Shown here: one piece after another, positions 1 to 4,750 of the stretch
Position numbering within the stretch: position 1 is the first letter of the stretch
Layout of the letters: each line of letters starts with the position of its first letter
Program-made: the position numbers and the translations under genes
NCBI GenBank assembly: GCA_020426425.1
Contig: JAGQQB010000217.1
Coordinates: forward strand, 1 to 6,349
Length of the DNA stretch: 6,349 nucleotides
Reading direction: 5' to 3'
Source of the DNA: Planctomycetaceae bacterium
Lineage (GTDB): Bacteria > Planctomycetota > Planctomycetia > Planctomycetales > Planctomycetaceae
The notes under the pieces: model-generated
Told to the model about the DNA's origin: nothing
Database searches by the model: none
What the model saw: only the letters and a program-made list of their open reading frames with translations

Positions 1-92
1 GATGTCGGCCACGTACCAGCCACGGCAGTCACGGCCGCAGAAGCAGCGCTGCTGACGAGGAATTGACGCCGCGTGGAATTGGAACCAGCCAT
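1..92 (-). CDS. N-terminus of a Tat-exported protein (gene runs off the left edge)
   Basis: Reading leftward from an ATG at 92-90 gives 30 codons before the window ends. Residues 4-15 read SNSTRRQFLVSS and are followed by an alanine/valine-rich hydrophobic stretch to about residue 26. This is a textbook twin-arginine signal: R8-R9, F11-L12, then a moderately hydrophobic core. The start is supported by a GGAG Shine-Dalgarno (complement of 101-104) 8 bases upstream. An in-frame ATG at 149 would add 19 residues but is not needed. The mature protein lies outside the window, so its function cannot be named. In planctomycetes such leaders are common on Gfo/Idh/MocA-type oxidoreductases, DUF1501 proteins and other cofactor-bearing exported enzymes, but that is only a prior. 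The Tat leader is well supported; the identity is unknown. Confidence 0.8.
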   Translation of the reverse strand, partial: MAGSNSTRRQFLVSSAASAAVTAVAGTWPT

Positions 93-100
93 CGGGAAAT

Positions 101-104
101 CTCC
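101..104 (-). promoter_or_regulatory. Shine-Dalgarno site deciding the start of the Tat-signal gene
   Basis: The minus strand reads GCGGAG here, with GGAG 8 bases before the ATG at 92. It favours that start over the in-frame ATG at 149, and it places the RR motif at residues 8-9, as expected for Tat leaders. Confidence 0.6.
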
Positions 105-192
105 GCTGAGCGCGTGGACGAAATTGGAATTGGCAGACGCAAATCGCATGTGCCAGATTCGATTCGTATTCGGTTGGCGGCGCCGCGTCAAC

Positions 193-213
193 TGGGGAGT
201 TGGGAGTTGGGGG
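193..213. repeat. Heptameric tandem repeat, three units (TTGGGAG type)
   Basis: Three consecutive 7-base units read TGGGGAG, TTGGGAG and TTGGGGG. On the other strand they read CCCCCAA, CTCCCAA and CTCCCCA. The block is short and degenerate and lies in non-coding DNA. It has the same period as the CCCTGAC-type blocks at 331 and 603. Confidence 0.65.
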
Positions 214-330
214 CTCGCATCGTAACTCTGTTGGCGCTGTGCATGCACGTTTTGCACTTGTGCGGTGATCGCCATGTTCGTCGAGAGTTCCTGTGACGTT
301 GGCCTTCCAACGTTGACGACCTGTCAAATT

Positions 331-372
331 CCCTGACCCCAGAACCCTGGCCTCTGACTCCCGGTTCCTCGG
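331..372. repeat. Degenerate heptameric repeat block (CCCTGAC type), six units
   Basis: The bases fall into 7-base units: CCCTGAC, CCCAGAA, CCCTGGC, CTCTGAC, TCCCGGT, TCCTCGG. The first two or three positions are almost always C or T, and GAC or a variant closes most units. The block is introduced by ATTCCCTGACCC (328-339), which recurs exactly at 600-611. Confidence 0.65.
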
Positions 373-400
373 TCAATGCTCGACAGATCTGCGAGGGCGC

Positions 401-436
401 AAAACGCCACAAGACCCCCGGTTGGGGGCCTTGTGG
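401..436 (-). terminator. Candidate intrinsic terminator for leftward transcription
   Basis: Bases 407-419 pair with 424-436 around a 4-base loop (420-423), giving a 13-bp stem. The only non-Watson-Crick position (414/429) is A-C on the plus strand but a G-U wobble in minus-strand RNA, which points to the leftward transcript. On that strand the stem is followed after two bases by UUUU (complement of 401-404). The U-run is short for a classical terminator. The likely client is the TPR gene, whose stop lies about 265 bases upstream. Confidence 0.55.
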
Positions 437-602
437 GTGCGATGGTGAAACGTCGATTCGAGGACGCGTGAGATCGTGATGAGCGTCTTCAGTCTCGCCT
501 TGAGCAAACAATGAGCGTGTGTCTTGCGGTCATGCGCTGATCATGTTTGTTCGTCGAGTGCGACAAGGATTCAGTCCTCGCGAGTTGAGGTGAGATCAGA
601 TT

Positions 603-637
603 CCCTGACCCTTGAATCCCGACCCCTGACCCCTCGC
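603..637. repeat. Degenerate heptameric repeat block (CCCTGAC type), five units
   Basis: Consecutive 7-base units read CCCTGAC, CCTTGAA, TCCCGAC, CCCTGAC, CCCTCGC. The block has the same orientation, and the same 12-base lead-in ATTCCCTGACCC, as the block at 331. It runs directly into the 15-bp tandem repeat. Confidence 0.7.
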
Positions 638-661
638 GGCCTGTCGCCTCGCGGCCTGTCC
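632..661. repeat. 15-bp tandem duplication
   Basis: CCTCGCGGCCTGTCG at 632-646 is followed at once by CCTCGCGGCCTGTCC at 647-661. Only the last base differs. It lies at the end of the heptamer block, about 40 bases past the TPR stop codon on the leftward transcript. Confidence 0.85.
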
Positions 662-699
662 AAGAGGCGGTGCTCTTTCGTGGCCGCGAATGGGCCGCG

Positions 700-2130
700 C
701 TAGTTGGCCGTGTTCAGTGCCAGTAGAGCACCACGATAGGCCGAGAGCTTGCTGACCTTGCTTTGTGCGGCACGCTGGAAGTATCCACGTGCATCAGCCG
801 CGCGATTGCGGCGAGTCATTTCCAGACCAATGAAGTAGTACGCTTCGCAGGTCTGGGCGACTTTCGCGGCGTCATCATTGGGATGCACGGCAGCCAGCAG
901 GCCGGTTTCATCGATACGACCACCCTGATAAAGAATGATGTGGTCGACCCAGTCACGTTCGGCTTCCGCCTTCGTCAGGCTCGCCTTGTAAAGTTCCTGC
1001 GTAATCGTGCCGCAGCGGACTTCGGCTGCCAGACGCCAGGGCAGCAGGAAGCGGGCGTTCGGATCGAGTTCCATCGCCTTGGCGAAGGACATGTTCGCAC
1101 CAACGTACTCTCCAGCGAAGAACTGAGCAAAGCCAAGGTCAGCGTACGACGACGCGCTGGTTGGAGCCGCCTGCACGATCTGGTTGAAGTCCTGCAAGCC
1201 TTCGGCCGTGCGTCCCTGCTGCATGCGGCACTGTCCCCGCAGGCTCAGGGCTCCGGTGTGATTCGGTTCAATGGCCAGCGCGGAATTCAGTGAGCCTTCG
1301 GCAGTCTTCCAGTCTCCGGCTTCCATCAAACAGAAACCGCGATTGATGTGGGCTTCGGTGAACTTGGGATTTAGTTCAATCGCCTTGGTGAAATCATTGA
1401 CCGCGTACTGATACTGCTTGATTCCCAGCAGATACATACCCCGGTTGTTGTAGACCACCGGATCCTGGGGGAAGACCTGAATCACACGGCTGTAGGCGTT
1501 GACTGCTTCCTGAGGTGATTTCGTTTTGGCCGCGATCTCCGCCTGCAGCATGTGGGCCGCTTCATGGTTCGGATCGAGCTGCAGCGCTTGTTGCAGGTCT
1601 GCTTCGGCCGTCGGAAAGTCTTTGAGCTGCACTTCGGCATGCGCCCGCTGATACAGCAGATTGGCGCGTTCGTCGTCGGCCAGATCTTCACGCTCCAACA
1701 CCGAGTCGGCGACTTGGCGAGCGGTCTGAGCGTGAGTCTTCTTTCCTTCCATGCCGGTCAGGTAACTCATGCCGTAGATGTACGGCAGGTAGTAGTCTGG
1801 CAGGCCAGAGCCTTCGTGCCGAATCGCCTCACGCGAATCGGCGATGCCCAGCCGGATCAGTTCGGCGGCGTTGGTCGCAATCCCGACCTCAATGCGGGCG
1901 CTGCCCCGCAGGTAGAGGGCGACATGGTCTTCTGGTTCCTGCTGCAGGATCTGTTCGGCCAGCTGCATCGTCAGACCAAAGTTTCGCTGACGATACGCCT
2001 CGTCCGCCTGCTTGCGGAGCGGATCCAGAGCTGGATTGCCTGGTACCTGGATTTGGGCCGGGGCCTGTGCCCAGGCCGCGGGGGCGATTGCGGCCAAGGC
2101 CGCACAGAGGCAGATTCCACGTAAGAACAT
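700..2130 (-). CDS. Secreted TPR-repeat protein
   Basis: The product is 476 residues. Residues 1-21 form a Sec signal peptide: R4, a hydrophobic core, and AWA before Q22, matching a signal peptidase I A-x-A site. No lipobox cysteine sits at the cleavage point, so a soluble periplasmic protein is likely. Six tetratricopeptide repeats follow in exact 34-residue register over about 155-358, each closing with a conserved proline (P187, P221, P255, P289, P323, P357). A further unit lies near 36-69 and a degenerate one near 70-104. The C-terminal segment (about 430-475, with EAYYFIG and a YRGALLAL ending) has the pattern that closes NlpI-like TPR proteins. TPR solenoids bind other proteins; the partner cannot be read from sequence. 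The ATG has a strong SD (AGGAG, complement of 2139-2143, 8 bases away). The gene is 224 bases downstream of the HYExAFE gene and probably has its own promoter. Fold call is secure, role unknown. Confidence 0.92.
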   Translation of the reverse strand: MFLRGICLCAALAAIAPAAWAQAPAQIQVPGNPALDPLRKQADEAYRQRNFGLTMQLAEQILQQEPEDHVALYLRGSARIEVGIATNAAELIRLGIADSREAIRHEGSGLPDYYLPYIYGMSYLTGMEGKKTHAQTARQVADSVLEREDLADDERANLLYQRAHAEVQLKDFPTAEADLQQALQLDPNHEAAHMLQAEIAAKTKSPQEAVNAYSRVIQVFPQDPVVYNNRGMYLLGIKQYQYAVNDFTKAIELNPKFTEAHINRGFCLMEAGDWKTAEGSLNSALAIEPNHTGALSLRGQCRMQQGRTAEGLQDFNQIVQAAPTSASSYADLGFAQFFAGEYVGANMSFAKAMELDPNARFLLPWRLAAEVRCGTITQELYKASLTKAEAERDWVDHIILYQGGRIDETGLLAAVHPNDDAAKVAQTCEAYYFIGLEMTRRNRAADARGYFQRAAQSKVSKLSAYRGALLALNTAN

Positions 2131-2155
2131 CCGTGTTTCTCCTGATTGACTCGGC

Positions 2156-2184
2156 CTGATTCACTGGCAGTGCGACACTGTCAA
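2156..2184 (-). promoter_or_regulatory. Candidate promoter of the TPR gene
   Basis: The minus strand has a perfect -35 hexamer TTGACA (complement of 2179-2184). Seventeen bases on is AATCAG (complement of 2156-2161), which matches only three positions of TATAAT. A start near 2150 would leave a leader of about 20 bases with the SD inside it. The -35 is good and the -10 is weak, so the call is tentative. Confidence 0.35.
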
Positions 2185-2191
2185 AGTGAAT
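2159..2191 (-). promoter_or_regulatory. Long stem-loop / inverted repeat upstream of the TPR gene
   Basis: ATTCACT (2159-2165) plus GGCAGTG (2166-2172) pair with CACTGTC (2176-2182) and AGTGAAT (2185-2191), around a CGA loop. There is one G-T pair, and AA (2183-2184) is bulged. That is 14 paired positions ending 29 bases before the TPR start. No U-run follows on the minus strand, so a simple terminator is unlikely. It could be an operator overlapping the -35, or a structure in read-through mRNA from xylB. Confidence 0.5.
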
Positions 2192-2313
2192 GCCGACAAT
2201 CCATCACATTGATCCTGCATCAACCGGGCGAACGGACATCCTGTCGCGCGCATTCCACCGGCTTGTATGGCTGGTATCGGATTTTCCAGTCACAAGCAAC
2301 AGGCAAACCGCCA

Positions 2314-2349
2314 GAGAACTTGGTGACGCTGCAGGCTTCGGCAGTTCTC
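2314..2349 (-). terminator. Weak stem-loop just after the HYExAFE stop codon
   Basis: GAGAACT (2314-2320) is a perfect 7-bp inverted repeat of AGTTCTC (2343-2349), with a 22-base loop that contains a further CTGC/GCAG pairing. Its place 5 bases past the stop fits a transcript end. The loop is large and no U-run follows, so this is only a possible 3'-end structure. Confidence 0.25.
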
Positions 2350-2354
2350 GCCGC

Positions 2355-2855
2355 TTACAGCAACTCGAAGATGTCCATCTTCAGGCGGCGGAAGTCGTCC
2401 GCCCGCAGGGCGACCGTCTGCCAACTGGGGGAGCAGCAGAACATTGCCTGAGCGTAGTCCCGCACCCAGACCCCATAGAAAGCATACCGCCGATTGCGGA
2501 ATTCCCACACCAACGAATGTTCGGACCACCAGCGTGGTTCGGTCAGTTCGTATGTGAACAGCAGCAGGCTGCGGAAGTTGTCGCCAAAAGTCTGCTCCCA
2601 TTTCAGCAGGCTGTCGATGTCTTCCTGATTGGCCCAGTTCCGCCAGCGCTGACGCCCCGCCGAGGGGTACTGCCGCCCTTTGACATCGACAATCAGATTC
2701 GCCCCCTGCTCGGAGTAGACGACGAAGTCGAAAGACTTCAGTGAGGCTTCCGCTGCCAGTGCCCGCCGCCGCTCATCGACCGCGACATACGGACGCCGCA
2801 CCTCGCGGAGCAACTCCTCGAACGCGACGTCATAATGGTTGGTGCGAATCGCCAT
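2355..2855 (-). CDS. HYExAFE-family protein, putative PD-(D/E)XK nuclease-like
   Basis: The product is 166 residues. The N-terminus contains H7-Y-D-V-A-F-E13, a clear match to the motif that names the planctomycete HYExAFE family, with D in place of the usual E at position 9. No function is established for that family as far as I know. The sequence also shows a pattern seen in PD-(D/E)XK nucleases: a helix with E13, then a strand with D43 (SFDFVVY), then LIVDVKGR with D57-x-K59. Later parts are rich in aromatic residues (about 105-140: WW, W, FYGVWVRDY). No signal peptide or membrane segment is visible. I chose the ATG at 2855 because it places the motif at the start. A longer reading frame to 3092 would only add sequence antisense-free but overlapping the xylB 3' end. 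An AAGG lies 11 bases upstream. The gene starts 34 bases after xylB ends, so co-transcription is likely. Confidence 0.8.
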   Translation of the reverse strand: MAIRTNHYDVAFEELLREVRRPYVAVDERRRALAAEASLKSFDFVVYSEQGANLIVDVKGRQYPSAGRQRWRNWANQEDIDSLLKWEQTFGDNFRSLLLFTYELTEPRWWSEHSLVWEFRNRRYAFYGVWVRDYAQAMFCCSPSWQTVALRADDFRRLKMDIFELL

Positions 2856-2889
2856 ACGATACGTTGCCTTGGTCCTTGTCTCACCCGCG

Positions 2890-4428
2890 TCAACCGTTTT
2901 GCACGAGCTTAGAGATCGTGGCGAAGTCGGACTTGAGCGACCGATAGAGCTGACCGTACATCGGATACAGCGTATTGTACGCCGCACGCTGCGCGGAATC
3001 GACAGCGGTCTGTGAGACGACGCGAATCGTCGCGCCACAGGCCTCTTCGATTGAACTGTACGCTCCCGTCCCTGTTGCGGCGAGCAAGGCAACGCCGTAT
3101 GCAGGGCCTTCCTCGGCGTTGATCAGCACGACCGGCTGACCATAGATGTCCGCCTGCAACTGTCGCCAGAACTCGCTGCGGGCGCCGCCTCCGGACAGGC
3201 GAATCTGCTCGACCGGAATGTCCATGTCACGAATGATTTCCAAACAGTCCCGCATGGCGTAAGTCGCCCCTTCGAGGACGGCGCGGGCAAGATGCCCCTT
3301 GCCATGCCGCAGGCTCAAACCGATCCACGCGGCCCGGGCATGAGGATCGGCATGCGGTGTTCGTTCCCCGGTGAGGTAGGGCAGGAAGTACAACCCTTCA
3401 GAACCGACCGGCGCCTGTGCCGCCGCCTGCGTCAGCAGTTGATAAGGATCGATCCCTTGTGCTTTCGCTGCTTCAATTTCAGCAGCCCCAAACTGATTGC
3501 GAAACCACTGGAAACTCCCACCGGCTGAAAGCACACAGCCCATCACGTGCCACTTGCCCGGGACCGCATGACAGAAGGTATGCACTCGCCCGGCGGGATC
3601 GATTTGCACTTCGTCACTGTGCGCGAAGACGACGCCACTGGTTCCCATGGTGGCGGAGATCACCCCGCGCTGCACGATGCCGTTGCCCACCGCGCTCGCT
3701 GCCTGATCGCCGCCGCCCCCGACGACCGGGATGCCACTGGGCAACCCCATCGCCTGAGCCGCCGCCGCCGTCAACGTGCCACTGACTTCGACCGATTCAT
3801 ACACCTGTGGCAGCAGCGCGGGATCCAGGTCGAGTCGCTGCAGCAATTCACTCGACCAGCACCGATTACGGACATCCAGCAGCAGTGTTCCGGAGGCATC
3901 GCTGACCTCGGTCGCGAACTCGCCCGTGAGGCGGTAACGCACATAGTCCTTCGGCAGCAAGACCTGTCGCACCTGGTCGAAATGCTGCGGTTCATGATTT
4001 CGCAGCCAGAGAATCTTCGGCGCAGTGAAGCCGGTGAGGGCGGGATTGGCGACCATTTGAATGAGTGCCGCGCGGCCACCAGCCCGGTCTTCAATCTCGG
4101 CGCACTCAGCGGTCGTTCGCTGATCGTTCCAGAGCAACGCCGGACGGATGACCTCGCCCGATCCATCTAGAAACACGCTCCCGTGCATCTGACCGCTCAG
4201 GCCGATCCCCTTGACGTCGTGAGGATCGATCTGTCCCTTGGCGAGCACCTGTTGAATGCTGCTGACGGTCGCGTTCCACCAATCGCCCGGCGCCTGCTCC
4301 GACCAGCCAGGCTGCGGACTCGACAACGGATACTCGACCGTCGCCGAGGCGAGAATCTCGCCAGTTTCGCGAATCGCCAGCGTCTTCGTCCCGCTGGTCC
4401 CAATGTCGACGCCCAGATAAACGCTCAT
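2890..4428 (-). CDS. xylB: Xylulokinase (FGGY carbohydrate kinase)
   Basis: The product is 512 residues, slightly longer than the 484 of E. coli XylB. It phosphorylates D-xylulose with ATP to D-xylulose 5-phosphate, feeding the pentose phosphate pathway in the cytoplasm. Visible marks in order are the N-terminal phosphate-binding loop D8-IGTSGTK15, SGQMHG at 78-83, WNDQR at 100-104, GFTAPK at 133-138, LPKDY at 158-162, and GGGGDQAA with catalytic D241 (D233 in E. coli). Then come GTSGVVF, FLPYLTGERTPH, the second FGGY signature (LRHGKGHLARAVLEG) and the ATP-site SGGGAR at 412-417. SGQMHG and the D-Q-A-A context fit xylulokinase better than glycerol or gluconate kinase. All key residues are present. 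An in-frame TTG at 4431 is possible, but the SD spacing favours the ATG at 4428. No xylA or pentose transporter is next to it in this window. Confidence 0.95.
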   Translation of the reverse strand: MSVYLGVDIGTSGTKTLAIRETGEILASATVEYPLSSPQPGWSEQAPGDWWNATVSSIQQVLAKGQIDPHDVKGIGLSGQMHGSVFLDGSGEVIRPALLWNDQRTTAECAEIEDRAGGRAALIQMVANPALTGFTAPKILWLRNHEPQHFDQVRQVLLPKDYVRYRLTGEFATEVSDASGTLLLDVRNRCWSSELLQRLDLDPALLPQVYESVEVSGTLTAAAAQAMGLPSGIPVVGGGGDQAASAVGNGIVQRGVISATMGTSGVVFAHSDEVQIDPAGRVHTFCHAVPGKWHVMGCVLSAGGSFQWFRNQFGAAEIEAAKAQGIDPYQLLTQAAAQAPVGSEGLYFLPYLTGERTPHADPHARAAWIGLSLRHGKGHLARAVLEGATYAMRDCLEIIRDMDIPVEQIRLSGGGARSEFWRQLQADIYGQPVVLINAEEGPAYGVALLAATGTGAYSSIEEACGATIRVVSQTAVDSAQRAAYNTLYPMYGQLYRSLKSDFATISKLVQNG

Positions 4429-4435
4429 CAATCGA

Positions 4436-4439
4436 CCTT
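4436..4439 (-). promoter_or_regulatory. Shine-Dalgarno of xylB, overlapping a small-ORF stop
   Basis: The minus strand reads TAAGGTCGATTGATG. AAGG lies 7 bases before the ATG at 4428 but only 4 before the TTG at 4431, which favours the ATG. The TAA of the possible leader ORF overlaps this site. Confidence 0.55.
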
Positions 4440-4500
4440 ACTGCTTGCCGTCCAAAGACAAAGGAATGTACTGGAGTTTGTGACCGGCGTGATACCGCAT
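4438..4500 (-). CDS. Possible 20-residue leader ORF upstream of xylB
   Basis: An ATG at 4500 opens a 20-codon frame with a balanced, protein-like composition, starting MRYHAGHKLQ and ending SLDGKQ. Its TAA overlaps the xylB Shine-Dalgarno and stops 9 bases before the xylB ATG. That position would suit translational coupling or a regulatory leader. Against it, no Shine-Dalgarno precedes its ATG, and a frame this short can arise by chance. I do not recognise the peptide. Confidence 0.25.
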   Translation of the reverse strand: MRYHAGHKLQYIPLSLDGKQ

Positions 4501-4550
4501 GCCGGGACGCGGTACCAGTGTAGCGGCTCAGTGACTGCGCCGCTCCCGAT

Positions 4551-4571
4551 TGGGGTTGGTGGCAGTTGGCA
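4551..4571. repeat. Weak heptameric repeat, G/T-rich
   Basis: The 7-base units TGGGGTT, GGTGGCA and GTTGGCA follow one another, with GTTTGTT (4572-4578) as a decayed fourth unit. On the minus strand this reads as TGCCAAC / TGCCACC. It is more degenerate than the blocks near the left end. Confidence 0.45.
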
Positions 4572-4576
4572 GTTTG

Positions 4577-4605
4577 TTGGGGGGCAATCATCTGCACTGG
4601 ATAAT
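4577..4605 (+). promoter_or_regulatory. Candidate sigma70-type promoter for the fusion gene
   Basis: GATAAT (4600-4605) matches five of six bases of the -10 consensus. TTGGGG (4577-4582), with TTG as its only match to the -35 consensus, lies at the ideal 17-base spacing. A start near 4612 would give a leader of about 140 bases. The -35 is weak and lies at the edge of the G-rich repeat. Confidence 0.35.
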
Positions 4606-4653
4606 GCACGTCCCGTTCCCTTTCCGCATTCGCGAATACTTGGGTTCCTATGC

Positions 4654-4682
4654 CGGTCAGTGCTAACATGAACGACTGACCG
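4654..4682. promoter_or_regulatory. 8-bp inverted repeat in the presumed leader of the fusion gene
   Basis: CGGTCAGT (4654-4661) is an exact inverted repeat of ACTGACCG (4675-4682) across 13 bases. The half-sites start 21 bases apart, about two helical turns, which would suit a dimeric regulator; it could also fold as an RNA hairpin. A repeat of this size is also expected by chance in a window this long. Confidence 0.25.
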
Positions 4683-4750
4683 CTCGCGACGGACCGTGGG
4701 AGAGTCCTTCAATCACCAGATCCTCCAATTCGCTCGCTGCTTTTGTGACC

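Larger units (their letters stand above)
93..699. other. Long non-coding intergenic region between the Tat-signal gene and the TPR gene
   Basis: About 600 bases separate two leftward genes. Frames that stay open here are short or are made of repeat translations, so I see no convincing gene. The region holds three period-7 repeat blocks (193-213, 331-372, 603-637), a 15-bp tandem repeat (632-661), a strong hairpin (407-436), and a smaller 7-bp stem with a CCTT loop (296-313). It should contain the promoter of the leftward Tat-signal gene. A perfect TTGACA lies on the minus strand at 327-322, but no acceptable -10 follows at 16-18 bases, so I do not call a promoter. Confidence 0.6.
2131..2354. 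other. Intergenic region upstream of the TPR gene
   Basis: This 224-base gap lies between the stop of the HYExAFE gene and the TPR start, both read leftward. It carries the TPR Shine-Dalgarno, a 14-bp stem-loop overlapping a TTGACA hexamer (2159-2191), and an inverted repeat just past the HYExAFE stop (2314-2349). No coding frame here looks real. Confidence 0.6.
4429..4750. other. Divergent intergenic region between xylB and the fusion gene
   Basis: These 322 bases must hold promoters for both the leftward xylB and the rightward fusion gene. I see the possible xylB leader ORF, a G/T-rich period-7 block (4551-4571), a candidate rightward promoter (4577-4605) and an 8-bp inverted repeat (4654-4682). 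I found no good leftward promoter hexamer pair. Confidence 0.55.

Noticed and set aside
63..296. 77-codon plus-strand frame near the left edge
   Set aside because: It overlaps the Tat-signal gene antisense, has low-quality composition, and runs through the TTGGGAG repeat.
188..511. 107-codon minus-strand frame across the left intergenic region
   Set aside because: It is built partly from heptamer repeats (translated as PGVRGQGSGVREF) and crosses the candidate terminator. It has no Shine-Dalgarno or recognisable domain.
679..699. Stem-loop directly after the TPR stop codon
   Set aside because: The stem has 7 pairs only on the plus strand. In leftward RNA one pair becomes A-C and no U-run follows, so it is a poor terminator compared with 407-436.
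763..2124. Plus-strand frames antisense to the TPR gene (763-1293 and 1552-2124)
   Set aside because: They mirror a gene with clear domain structure. Long antisense frames are common in GC-rich DNA, and neither shows a domain or ribosome site.
2856..3092. 79-residue N-terminal extension of the HYExAFE protein
   Set aside because: It would overlap the xylB 3' end by about 200 bases and its arginine/serine-rich sequence looks like an off-frame reading of xylB. The family motif begins right after the ATG at 2855.
3547..4170. 207-codon plus-strand frame antisense to xylB
   Set aside because: It lies wholly inside a conserved xylulokinase and its arginine/histidine/proline-rich product looks like a shadow frame.
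4628..4637. Perfect 10-base palindrome ATTCGCGAAT
   Set aside because: Palindromes of this length are expected several times by chance in a window of this size, and nothing else marks it as a binding site.
4428..4712. 94-codon minus-strand frame upstream of xylB
   Set aside because: It includes a repeat-derived stretch (NCQLPPTP), overlaps the xylB start region, and has no domain.
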